The translations under genes were made by a program, and so were the position numbers. Under the pieces are notes generated by a model that did no database searches, had not been told where the DNA came from, and saw nothing but the letters and a program-made list of their open reading frames with translations. From Diabrotica undecimpunctata (lineage: Eukaryota; Arthropoda; Insecta; Coleoptera; Chrysomelidae), in assembly GCF_040954645.1 (NCBI RefSeq), contig NC_092809.1:77020935-77084934 (forward strand): a DNA stretch of 64,000 nucleotides. Direction: 5' to 3'. Below, piece after piece: positions 1 through 10,215 of this stretch; the stretch's first letter is position 1, and each line of letters opens with the position of its first letter.

Positions 1-3000
1 GCAACCCCCGGTAATGTGTTGGATGGTTTCTTGAGCTTGACATCCATATCGGCATTTGTCATTTTGGACCTGAGGGTCTTTGACGATATATTTCAGGTAA
101 TTTTTTGTTGGTATAACCTGATCCTGAATGGCGAGTAATGAACCTTCTGTTTCAGGGAACAACTTTCCTGATGTCAGCCAATAGTTCGACGCTTTATTGT
201 CGACGTGGTCTTGACTGACCTCATTAGGATGTCGCCCGTGAAGAGGTTTACCCATCCAGGTGCGCATTTTTTCGTCCTTAGTAAGATGGTTTATGCGCAT
301 TTCTGGTTCCCTCAGTTTGATCGGTGTTGTATCATCTACTGCACAAATCGCGCGATGTAGAGTAGATGTCTCAGCCTGCACCTGAAAATAAGTTCTTAAA
401 TTAGTAATGTGTTTTTCTAGTTGCTCACTTATATCCATAAGTCCTCTTCCTCCTAAATACCGCGGTAATGTCGTTCTTTCTACTGCACATCGAGGATGGT
501 GTTTTTGTGCCTTTGTGAGGTGTGTTCGTACTTTTCGCTGAAGATTTTCTATATCGGTTTTTGTCCACTTAACAATACCAAATGAGTAGCTAAGCGCGGA
601 ACATGCGTAGGTGTTTAGTGCCTTAAACAAATTTTTACTGTTAAGGTGTGAACGAAGCAGATGTTTTACCCTTCGTATAAACTCAGTAGTTATCTCAGTT
701 TTCATTTGCTTATGGTCAATCTTCCGAGCTTGCTTTATTCCGAGGTATTTATACATATCATTTTCACCCATGGCCTCGATGTTCTGGCCGTTTTGCATAT
801 CGAATCCGCCGGGCTGAACCTTTCCTTTGATTATATTTAAGACACGGCACTTGTCAAGACCGAAGTGCATACTAATATCATTAGAGAAATTTTCTACTGT
901 TTTTAGCATCTGATCCAGGTGGTTTCGAGTGGAAGCTAGTAGTTTTAAATCATCCATATACAATAGATGATTAAGCTTTGCAACAACAGTGGTGTTATTT
1001 TTGATGCTAAAACCTGTGTCAGTTGAGTTCAGTATCTGGGATAGGGGGTTCATCGCTAGACAAAACCACAGTGGGCTCAACGAATCTCCTTGAAAGAGGC
1101 CCCGGTTGATTGCAATATTTTCAGTTTCGATATTGTTTTCACCAGGTATTTTGAGGTGAATTTTTGTCTTCCAATCTGACATTATATGTTTTAAAAAGGT
1201 CACTATGTTATCATCGACTTTATATATTTTTAATATATCTATAAGCCATTCATGTGGCACTGAATCAAACGCTTTCTTGTAGTCGATGAAAGCAGTAAAG
1301 AGATTCCGTTTTTTGCTATATGCTTGGTTAGAAATGACAGAGTCGATGATAAGTTGTTCTTTGCAGCCCATGGAACCCTTAGCGCATCCTTTCTGTTGTG
1401 GCTCTATGATATTGTTTAGAGCACAGTGTTGGTTGATACGCCGGGCTACACAGGATGTGACCAATTTATACAGAGTTGGAAGACAAGTAATTGGGCGGTA
1501 CTTGGTTGGATCTTGGGTGTTATTTTGATCTTTGGGAATTAAATAAGTTGTTCCCTGGGTTAGGAAAGATGGTATTTCCTGCGGATTAGAAATAGTGTTA
1601 TTAATTACTGCTGATAGGCACTCATGAATACTCCAGAACTTTTTAAGCCAGAAGTTCTGAACGCCATCTGGTCCAGGAGATTTCCAGTTATGAAGCTCTT
1701 TGATAATATTTGAAACTTCTTCAGTGGTGAAGGGTTCGTAGGGAGCAGTGACGTAGTGTTGGCAGTTGTGCGCCGTATCTTCGATCCATCCAGCATTGGT
1801 GTTAAGAGCGGCTGGTGTGGAAAGTTGATTTCCCCAAAACTCATGGATTTCTTCTCGGCTTGGGTAAGATTTATTGGCACTTTCTGCAGTAGAATTGAGT
1901 TTCCGATAGAACACCTTCTCGGCATTTTCAAAAAGCGTATTGTCAGATTTTCGTTTGTTACTAATTTTGTATCTCCTTAGTCGGCCTGAGTAAACGGAAA
2001 GCTTTTGTTTTAATGTATCCAGGCACTGTTGTGCTGTGTTGTTTTCTGGATTATATTGTGAGTGTCTTGCGGTGGTTAGCATTATTTCTTCAGCTCTTCT
2101 GATTACTTTTCTACTTGTTGTTCCTCGAACATATTCCGTGATTTGACCAATGTCCCTACGTAATGATTCAATTTTCGTTAGCAGCCGTTTTTCCCAAGGT
2201 GCAACTCTGTTATCTGTCCCTCCGATATTAGTACCCCGTCGTGTTCTGGTCTTAATGCCCATAACATTAGCAATTGCTGTTGCTGCACAGTAAATCAGCG
2301 TGTGCATATATTCCAATGTATGGGCTTCTACGACATAATTGGGCAGAACTTCAGTGTTCACAATTTGTAACAGCACTCCTAGTTTCTTACAAGAGTTTAC
2401 TCTTGGTAGCGGTGGTCTGCTAAGTGGGTTTGTTCCATTAAACTCTTGTACGGCGCGTGCCATTTCGTTAACTAGGCTATCGCGCAACTCGTTCTCCTGC
2501 TGTGTATTATCAGGTTGAGTTTCTTGTTCTTGTATGACAACCTCAGGAATTGGCTCTTGTATTTCGTTAAGGGCTTGATTTCCAACTACCTCTTGATTAT
2601 GAATCTCCCGTTCGACTTCGCTTCTGATGTTATTGCGTCTAGTTTCTGGGATGAGATTATTTCTGATAATTACCCGGTATTGATCTGCTACTCGTTGTTC
2701 AGATACTTGGATTTCTGGGTACTCTCTGCAAAATTCGGCATACAGATTTTGTCGATAGCCGATCGTTTCTTGACCGAGGTTTGTCACCTTATAATAAAAG
2801 CGCAAAATATTTTCATTCATGGACACAGTCCATTTCATGCGCTGCCTCGGTCGTCCCGCTTGAGTGAGCGCCGGCTGATGTTCCAGCGCAGCACCTTCAG
2901 CGAGCGGAGCTCTTGTTGTTGTTTGGCTCGCTTGTGGTTGTTGTTCTTGTTGGGCTGTAGCTGATTGTATGACAGGGGCCCGCCTCCTCAACACCCTGCC

Positions 3001-3102
3001 ACCGACGTCCCGCATGCTGTCACGTCCAGCGCCGGCTCCAGACGTGCCCTGGCGATCCCCAGGCAGCGACCCTAAACATAAATTATTATACTCCATTATC
3101 AT
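1..3102 (-). CDS. R2-superfamily non-LTR retrotransposon polyprotein (3' end off the window)
   Basis: One minus-strand frame is open from the window edge up to an in-frame stop at 3133-3135; the first ATG is at 3102, giving at least 1034 codons. I translated it line by line and met no stop. In order: a basic, Gln-rich N-terminus; a helical region around residues 95-165; a conserved RPWEK-like block (APWEKRL, ~300); a reverse transcriptase with SPGPDG, YRPITCLP, FIDYKKAFDSVPHEW, GLFQGDSLSPLWF and the catalytic YMDD; a thumb with MYKYLGI; and at the edge a C-x3-C-x7-H-x4-C knuckle (CRYGC...HITGGC). The last two features and the GDSLSP wording are typical of R2/NeSL-type single-ORF elements, whose restriction-like endonuclease would lie beyond position 1. 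It is not inside 28S rDNA, so it is not a canonical R2. Clade is uncertain; RT identity is very secure. Confidence 0.93.
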   Translation of the reverse strand, partial: MIMEYNNLCLGSLPGDRQGTSGAGAGRDSMRDVGGRVLRRRAPVIQSATAQQEQQPQASQTTTRAPLAEGAALEHQPALTQAGRPRQRMKWTVSMNENILRFYYKVTNLGQETIGYRQNLYAEFCREYPEIQVSEQRVADQYRVIIRNNLIPETRRNNIRSEVEREIHNQEVVGNQALNEIQEPIPEVVIQEQETQPDNTQQENELRDSLVNEMARAVQEFNGTNPLSRPPLPRVNSCKKLGVLLQIVNTEVLPNYVVEAHTLEYMHTLIYCAATAIANVMGIKTRTRRGTNIGGTDNRVAPWEKRLLTKIESLRRDIGQITEYVRGTTSRKVIRRAEEIMLTTARHSQYNPENNTAQQCLDTLKQKLSVYSGRLRRYKISNKRKSDNTLFENAEKVFYRKLNSTAESANKSYPSREEIHEFWGNQLSTPAALNTNAGWIEDTAHNCQHYVTAPYEPFTTEEVSNIIKELHNWKSPGPDGVQNFWLKKFWSIHECLSAVINNTISNPQEIPSFLTQGTTYLIPKDQNNTQDPTKYRPITCLPTLYKLVTSCVARRINQHCALNNIIEPQQKGCAKGSMGCKEQLIIDSVISNQAYSKKRNLFTAFIDYKKAFDSVPHEWLIDILKIYKVDDNIVTFLKHIMSDWKTKIHLKIPGENNIETENIAINRGLFQGDSLSPLWFCLAMNPLSQILNSTDTGFSIKNNTTVVAKLNHLLYMDDLKLLASTRNHLDQMLKTVENFSNDISMHFGLDKCRVLNIIKGKVQPGGFDMQNGQNIEAMGENDMYKYLGIKQARKIDHKQMKTEITTEFIRRVKHLLRSHLNSKNLFKALNTYACSALSYSFGIVKWTKTDIENLQRKVRTHLTKAQKHHPRCAVERTTLPRYLGGRGLMDISEQLEKHITNLRTYFQVQAETSTLHRAICAVDDTTPIKLREPEMRINHLTKDEKMRTWMGKPLHGRHPNEVSQDHVDNKASNYWLTSGKLFPETEGSLLAIQDQVIPTKNYLKYIVKDPQVQNDKCRYGCQAQETIQHITGGC

Positions 3103-3201
3103 GGGTGTGCATTTTATACCTACTGCCAGGTGTCAGTTTTTGTTCCACGGCAGGTATCCCTGCTACCCTCTGGGTATCTGCGCTACGAATACCCAGAGAG
3201 C

Positions 3202-3231
<30 letters not shown>
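3202..3231. repeat. (TTA)n microsatellite at the 5' flank of the R2-like element
   Basis: About ten TTA units lie roughly 100 bp upstream of the ATG of the R2-like ORF. They may mark the element's 5' junction or its preferred landing site. Confidence 0.9.
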
Positions 3232-3235
<4 letters not shown>

Positions 3236-4244
3236 ATAATTATTTCATCAAAAATAAATATTGACCCGCCCATGGTATGCTTGTTTTTTATGATTTCTAA
3301 ATATATCGAATTTCAATTTTTACCCAGCAAAATATAATTATAATATGTGTAAACATAATAGATATAATATTTTACAATATTAAATGGATTGTGAATATCA
3401 TAGGCGTGCAGCAGATACTCTATCTGCTGCTTCAACTTCAACAAATAGTCGTGTTCTGACACGCGTACCATAACAAAATTTTTTAAATGTTTTTTGTGGA
3501 TTCTTTTATGTGTTTTTTTTTTTTGAAAGAAATACTCTAAACTAAAGAAATAGCTTGAAGGAAAATTGTGGATTTTTCCACCATATGAGAAGTAGTGATA
3601 CTTTTTAAAAACTTGACCATAGCTCTGAAGATGGGTTTGTAAGCCGAAAGCGATCAGCTAGGAAATAAATGTTTACACAATTCAAAAATACTTTTGTTTT
3701 CCATTCTTTGAATTATTATAATTAATTATATTTTATAAAATAATCTTATTTTTGGAAGAGAAAAATAGCTTTAAACTGTAGTAATATGGGCAAAGATTTC
3801 TAACATCAACTTTTCAATATGCGTTGTAGTTTTGTCCACAAATTGGTTATTTTCGTTAAAATGTTATGTTGATTTTATTTAAATTGGCCGATCGTGTGAA
3901 ATTTACAAAAGCTTGTTGGCTCCCTTATTGATAGACGCAATAAATTAGATTTGTCTCAAGGACTTAATCTTTAAAAGCTGTAACTCGAGCGTATTAGGGT
4001 AATTATTTATTTTTCCACAGAAGTGTGGGTAATCTGTAAGGGGTCTCGGGTGTTTCACAAAAAATTTGAATATAGCTAATTTTAACGTGGAAATCTTATA
4101 AAAGATAAAGAATGAAATAAGGAATTAGAATAAATAACTAAATAAGGTCATATGTTAAAAATATTAAGAATAATAAAAACAAAATATTTAAATAGGCACT
4201 AAAACTTTTTCGAAACAAAATGTATAACATTACACATTATTAAA
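3232..4244. other. AT-rich stretch without genes
   Basis: No supported coding frame. It contains one weak hammerhead-like motif (3625-3655) followed by AGGAAATAAATGTTTAC-type sequence, as is common downstream of Penelope-like ends. I see nothing else. Confidence 0.5.
3625..3655 (+). ncRNA. Degenerate hammerhead-ribozyme-like motif
   Basis: CTGAAGA box, then T, an imperfect stem II (GGGTT/AAGCC with one mismatch, loop TGT), then GAAAGCGATC. The order CUGANGA, stem II, GAAA matches a type I hammerhead with a very short stem III, as found in ends of Penelope-like elements. The stem III part is not a clean palindrome, so this is the weakest of the set in this window. Confidence 0.35.
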
Positions 4245-4800
4245 TCGCGAATCGTCTAAATTGACATTTAAAAACATAAGTTTTTCCACTTTTCTTGTTA
4301 ACCGTGATCTTCTTTTATTTAAAATTAAACCAGATTTTGAACATGTGTTTACAAGAAACAGATTTTGTTACAATACTACAATATTTTATGAATATAGTGG
4401 TTAAATATACACATGGTGATGGTTTTTCCACCACTGTAATGGACAGCTCCAATCTCCGTTCGAATTTTTTTGTGGGTAATATATCATCAGACAAATACAT
4501 GTCGACTTCTTTTATATTTCTCGATACAGGTGTATGTTTAGAAGAGTCATGTCCAATTCATCAAAAATACACCATAGACATCTTTATCAGTTTCTTTTTC
4601 TTGAACTGGTTGATTTTCAATAGTAAAATCTTCTTTTTCTTTTTTTATAGAAGTAACCAGCTTGTTAACTCTTTCTTTTGTTTTTTACCTTCATTTTTAT
4701 CAGAAAATCTCTGCATTTTAAATCATTTGTCATTTACGAATCTACGGTTTCTCACTGGTAAGCCAATTAGTTGATGGTTGATTCAAAAAAACTACGTTTT
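4245..4800 (-). pseudogene. hAT transposase, C-terminal fragment
   Basis: Read on the minus strand, this stretch is a diverged copy of 6300-6720 on the plus strand. Both carry the hAT C-terminal dimerisation region (recognisable as the CPLxWW-NHxxxYPxL-type block, here frameshifted) and both end in the same sequence around GATTCGCGATTTAATAA. The fragment has several stops and frame changes. It faces away from the larger hAT copy at 5010-6948, so the two lie head to head. Not functional. Confidence 0.72.
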
Positions 4801-5009
4801 GTGTAGACGTAAACAGAGGAGCAACGAACACTTTACGTCGACGAGGACGATTAGTTGATCTGAGAGACTACTACAAAACTAAAAATAACATGCGACGCTT
4901 TCGGGACAGTTTACAGTCGTTCTATCGGTTAAAGTTGAAAATAAAATAACTAGGTATTCTGATTAATGAATGAGTTTCGATTTACGATTGATCTGCATTT
5001 TGGAAGGTA

Positions 5010-6560
5010 ATGGATACTTCCATTAATAAAAATATTAGTTTAGAACAAAAGAAACAAATAGATATGGATTTACTAAACCTATGCAAAGACTCGTTTCATC
5101 CGTTTTCCATAGTTGTAGAATGAGTTTTTAAAAAGTTTACAGGGTGGATTCCTGGATATAAACCGCCAACAAGAAAAACTTTGTCAGGTTCATTACTTCA
5201 GGAATGTTATATCAAAACTGAGCAAATTATTCGATCACAAGTTGTTAAAGAAGTAGAAAATATCTGTATTACCACTGACCTCTGGACATCTGGAGTAACT
5301 GAGAGTTACATCGCATTAACAGGACAATATTTAACCGAAAATTTTGAATTTAAAACGGTTTTATAAGGCTGCTGTCATTTTTCTGGAAACCATAATTCAG
5401 AAAACATCTCTTTTGAAATTAGTGAAATTATTAATCAGTGGGGTCTAAAACGAAAAATACATTTTGCAGTAACTGATAATGCCTCAAATATGGTCAAAGC
5501 TATTAAATATGTGTTGGAATGAAAACATTTAAATTGTTTTGCTCATACGTTAAATTTATTGGTGGAGGACACACTTAAATGCTGTCGTGTACAAATAGAT
5601 AAAACTAGCGGACCAACTCGACATCGAGTTTTTTAAATAAAATTTTTATTTTGCGAGAAAAATTAAGAGATCAATACAAACAATATAAGCAAGAATATAC
5701 ATAACATTCATCAATAATAATGCAAGTAAAAAGTGTATTAAATATCACGAAATATTTCGTCGAAAACAATGTTTTTTGTTACAATGTTATCATTTAGCAG
5801 TTAATTTTGCATGCTGATCACAAATCCGGTGTCAGATTTGCTCTATCTTGACGTTTTATGTGCGTTTCGGGTCACTTCCGGTGTCAGATCGCAACCGGAA
5901 GTACATATTTAGATTCGTCTCGACGAGACCTTTCGATCCATATATACATTGTGGGGTCTAAAACTTAAAGTAAATTTTAACTTCCGGTCATCCATTCCAC
6001 ATTGGTATTAGTTAATACAGACTTAGACTTAGACAAAATCTAAATAATGAAGGCTGGATTATTTGTTCTGAACTTTCCCAAATTTAACAGCCTTTTAAAG
6101 AAATAACAAGTACAATGAGTGGCCAAAAATACTTGAAGGGTAGTTCAGTGATTGTTATGGTACGCTGCCTGCAAGAATCTTGCAATAAAATTTTAGCAAA
6201 CGGTAACCTTACATCCATAGTATCCGACGTAGTAAAATTACTAATATCGGGTTTAGCAAAAAGATTTAGAGGGATAGAACAGAGTAACATTTATGCATTC
6301 ACGATTTAAAGTACAGGGATTTTCTGATAAAATGGAGCTAAAAAACAAAAGAAATAATTAAGAAGCTGGTTACTTCTATAATTAAAGAACAAGAAGGTTG
6401 TACTATTGAAAATCAACCAGTACAAAAAAAAGAAACCGATAAAGATGACTTAAGTATTTTTGATCAATTAATTGTACATGACTCATCTAAACGTACACCT
6501 GTATGGAGAGTCCATTACAATGGTGGAACAACCATCGCCATGTATATCCTTACTTAACCA
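5010..6560 (+). pseudogene. hAT (BED/Ac-like) transposase, decayed and interrupted
   Basis: Starts at an ATG near 5010 (MDTSINKNISLEQKK) and shows hAT landmarks in order: a DLWTS motif with SYIALTGQYL (about 5277-5332), FAVTDNASNM (5465-5494), HLNCFAHTLNLLVEDTLKC (5525-5580), then MSGQKYLKGSSVIVMV (6116-6160) and a RFRGIEQSN block. Stops occur at about 5122, 5364 and 5521, and the middle of the transposase is replaced by unrelated sequence at about 5606-6030. The N-terminal BED finger is not visible. hAT assignment is secure from the DLWTS/DNASNM/HTLNL series; the copy is dead. Confidence 0.88.
5606..6030. other. Unidentified sequence inserted in the hAT coding region
   Basis: hAT homology stops after ...RVQIDKT and resumes near ...NNEGWIICSEL. 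The intervening ~420 bp has no coding similarity I recognise. It contains two nearby copies of CGGTGTCAGAT (around 5826 and 5879) and GC-richer spots unlike its neighbours. It could be a small MITE or SINE, or a replaced segment. Confidence 0.5.
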
Positions 6561-6927
6561 CTATATTCATAAAACGTTGTAAATGTGAACACATGTTCAA
6601 AATTTGATTTAATTTTAAATAAAAGAAGAACACGGTTAACAAGAAGTAAAGTAGAAAAACTTATGTTTTTAAATGTCAATTTAGACGATTCGCGATTTAA
6701 TAATAACGTGTAATGTAAATGTAAGTACGATTTACTATTTGTATTGTTTAGTTTATTTTTCAAGTTATAATAAATATATCCTTCATTAGTTTCTTTCACT
6801 TCAATAAATATACACATAAACTATAATATCCATTATGTTTGTTTATAAACTCGCTTATTTGAAACTACTGGTAACAATCAACTAGTTACTTGTTTATGAA
6901 AAACGATTCAGTTTCGTTAACGAGAAA

Positions 6928-6950
6928 AGTGTCAACGTCCCACCTCTAGT
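6928..6950 (-). repeat. Candidate hAT right terminal inverted repeat
   Basis: Reverse complement reads CTAGAGGTGGGACGTTGACA. The C/TAGAGGTGGGACG start is the usual form of hAT termini. It lies about 400 bp past the last coding similarity. I did not find a matching left end. Confidence 0.5.
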
Positions 6951-7192
6951 TTCTTAGGTATCGTCTGTCGAATACCGGTTCAGCTGTCGCTGAAATGGTA
7001 TTGCTGTTGCAACGCGTCGTTGCCAAAAAATTTTGTATGATGCTTTTTTATTGTTGGCGTTATAATGCAGTTTATTATTTTTATTGGAAATAAACACAAT
7101 GTGACTTTAAAATAAGCTTATTTTGATGTTAAGATTTTTAATTCGGAAATCGTACTTAAAATACGAAACAATAATAAATTTTATTTATATAA

Positions 7193-7420
<228 letters not shown>

Positions 7421-7578
7421 TAACTTACCAAATAAAAATTACTTTAGTAAGTAAAAATTACTGCTAATACATTTTCAAAATAATTAATATAAAAATGTTT
7501 TAATCTAACAAATGTTTCTCTGAAAATTTTTATAATTTTGAAAACTTTTTTTTAATACAAAAATAATTGAATTTATAA

Positions 7579-7644
7579 ATAATCTGGATGAGAAAGTTTT
7601 AAAGTTTTAAAAATTTTTTTTTTTAACTTTCTCATCCAGATTAT
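7579..7644. repeat. Perfect 20-bp inverted repeat
   Basis: ATAATCTGGATGAGAAAGTT (7579-7598) is followed after 26 bases by its exact complement (7625-7644), forming a strong hairpin. The right arm also encodes the start of a PLE-like reading (LSHPDYLQ), so the left arm looks like an inverted duplicate of it. Confidence 0.85.
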
Positions 7645-7725
7645 CTACAAGAAGATCTTCAATTATTAAAAAATATTCTAATTGAAAACTCTTATCCTCC
7701 AGATATGCTTACAATTTTGAAATAA
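7628..7725 (+). pseudogene. Penelope-like element RT fragment
   Basis: Reads LSHPDYLQEDLQLLKNIL followed by an ENSYPPDML segment, resembling the region of PLE reverse transcriptases after the palm (S-D/HP-F/Y-x3-NLxxLxxIL-x2-N-YP). Only about 30 codons remain. Confidence 0.5.
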
Positions 7726-7737
7726 ATTTTTTTTTGA

Positions 7738-7793
7738 AAAAAAGAAAGGACTTATATACTCACACTTACTGTGAATAAGTCTTTCTCTTTTTT
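7738..7793. repeat. Imperfect inverted repeat
   Basis: AAAAAGAAAGGACTTA and TAAGTCTTTCTCTTTTTT pair with one mismatch around a ~20-base loop. It follows the PLE fragment closely. Confidence 0.6.
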
Positions 7794-7799
7794 CTTTTT

Positions 7800-8930
7800 A
7801 CCTTTTGGTAACGGACTCATACTTGCAACCAATTCATCATTGTATTCTATCATTTTGAATAAATCATTTTTGACACGCATTTTTTGTTATTTATTTTCTA
7901 GTTTTGTATTTTGTTGTTTCGTGATTAATTAGTAATAATTTTTAGAATGAATAAATTCAAAAGTAACACATTTCTATAAAAATCATCGTCCACCTTTATT
8001 CTATTTGGGTATTATGACATCTGTGGTAACGTCTAAAACGCCGCAGTATAGTGAAACCTGTATTATTCTTTTTATTTTATTAAAGATAATATCGGCTACA
8101 ATTTTATTTCTAAATCCCCCTATCAAAGCAACCACAGAAACACCAATGGTAAGTTAACGACTTCCTTTAACAATTTGCAATGTTGAATATTTGCCAAGCT
8201 CTCCAGATTTTCTTCTATAAATATCTGTTATTCAGCAAATTTCGTTAAGTAATATTTTAAAATTAAATGTAGTATAAATAAAGGCAGATAAATCCAGGAA
8301 AACGACGAGATATGCAAACAAGACCTGTGTATGTATTTCGAAAAATTTGAGATGATGCTGTGTCGGTCGGTTTATGTTTATTTACAAACAATGTTGGACA
8401 AATTCTTGGAGATGTTGGTTGGGATGGATATATTTAGACAGTCAGCTTTTTTAATGGCCTCAATCGACATATATATTGCAGTTAAATGTACTTTTGAAAA
8501 TTTTTTACCATGAAATGAATAAAAATATCATTCTACATTATGGTCCTTGCGCTATAAATGCAAACATTTCATGCAGATAAGCATTTATCTCTTTATTTTT
8601 GTTATCGTAACGTATGGGTTAATATCTACGGTTTTCATTTTATCAATCTACTTCAATTAATCTATTTTAGTTCTAGCGTGTTTGATATACAAGTTTGATT
8701 TATTTATTTATTTTTATAATTTTGATCTGTAACGCTCAATTAATGTGTTGCATATTCATATACTTAAATAAAAAATACATTATTTCAGTACCCAAGAAAC
8801 GAGTTCTGTTAAAGCTTATATAATATATACATGGGTTGAGTGAGTGTTGGTCTGTGCTTTCTATGCTACATGACAATGGTCCGTTAATTTGAGTTCTCAT
8901 CCTCATTCTTGGTTAAATTTCCTGACCGGG
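7800..8930. other. No recognisable feature
   Basis: AT-rich sequence with only short chance reading frames. I see nothing I can support. Confidence 0.5.
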
Positions 8931-9880
8931 ACGAGTGGATGGAACGAAAACCTACACTGATCCGTCGGAGAAGGCTGATCTGGTTCACAGATGTGTCCAG
9001 AATCGCCGAAAGGGCAGGCGCTGGAAGCTATGGTAGTGGGTTCGTATTCGATTTGAGTTAAGCCCTCGGCTCCGATGCATCAGTTTTTCAAGCCGAGGTT
9101 TTTGCGATTTTGGTAGATGGTGAATAGATAATTGATAGGGCTTACCCAGACAGGATCATATCTATCTGCTTCGATAGTCCAGCAGCTCTAATGACTCTCG
9201 AAGCAATCAAAGTCAACTCTAGGCCAGTTCTAAAATGTAAGAGAGCACTGTCTGATGTTGCGATGGCCAATAAAGTCAATTTGATATGGATAACGGGACA
9301 CTCAGGTGTGAAAGAGAACGAACAGGCCGACGCCCTGGCAAGACGAGATTCATCAACTCCGCCTGACCTGTGATTGGAGTGCCTTTAGTACTGATCGAAG
9401 TAGTCTCAAGGAGCTTATTTTGCGAAGATTCCACGACTTGTGGGCTAGTAGTGGTGAAGGTAAGAGACAGGCTAGGTTCCACATAGTGGAGCCATCCAAA
9501 AGTCTTCCAGCATAACTTCTAAACTCAGGCGATATCTACATCTGCTTGGATTGATAGATAGTCCAAGGCGTCATCTATGTGATCAGGAAGAGGAAACTTC
9601 CTCACATGTCCTCTGGAAGTGACCAGACTTGGCTTGGTATATCATAGGTGCCAGATCCTGGTATGCAACAGAGCCAAATAAAGAAGGTGCTTCTAAACGG
9701 GCTTGTTTATTTCGATGAGACCACAAGGTTACTTAAGTATTAGACATTGAGAACTGCAGGAAGAGCTCAGATTTAGGAGTTTCTGCTGATTCTAGCAAAC
9801 ATGGAAGCATAGAATAGCCCGGGCCCCAGAAACGCCGAAGACAGGATGCGTTTTAGGATGTCTAAGTATCTAAGCCCTCA
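8930..9880 (+). pseudogene. Non-LTR retrotransposon 3' end: RNase H and zinc knuckle, decayed
   Basis: The plus strand reads IWFTDVSR..GAGSYGSGFVFDLS (first RNase H strand, D retained), FQAEVFAIL (E), a FDSPAAL segment (D) and VNLIWITGHSGVKENEQADALAR (H and last D), the classic RNase H series of I/R1/Loa-type non-LTR elements. A LCDQEEETSSHVLWK knuckle follows at about 9580. Stops at 9060, 9127 and 9371 and later frame changes make it a relic. No RT domain remains upstream, so it is 5' truncated. Confidence 0.85.
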
Positions 9881-9899
9881 CAAATGGATTATGTCATAA

Positions 9900-10215
9900 C
9901 TAATGACTAATCCATAGCTCTCTCTATAGCTATGACGACACCTAACCGCCACTGACCTCTGCCATCCCACATATTATCAGTTAACTCTTCCCTTTTTATT
10001 TCTTTGTCTATGCTTTCTCTTCAACTTTTCCTAGGTCTTTCTCTCCTTGTGAGTGTGAGTAATAATGAGTGTTTTACATCCATTATATCTCTAATTCTTT
10101 CGTGTGTCACATTTTCTATTCTCTATCTTCCTACGGCTTCTCCCCAGAAATCCATATATGTAGCAATCTTTTCTATTTTATTCTCGATCTGCCATGGTTC
10201 ACTTACATATTAGTT
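9900..10215 (-). pseudogene. RTE retrotransposon C-terminal fragment
   Basis: Minus-strand reading MDFWGEAVGR..RIENVTHERIRDIMDVKHSLL aligns by eye with the MDFWRRAAGKSRRDRIPNERIREMMGVKHTI region of the RTE copy at 32145-34287, and a later QWRLGV matches its EWRLGVGRRRR end. Several stops. It is a short dead fragment of the same RTE lineage. Confidence 0.7.

Noticed and set aside
1286..2964. Several plus-strand open frames of 74-149 codons
   Set aside because: They are shadows of the unbroken minus-strand R2-like frame, which has clear RT motifs.
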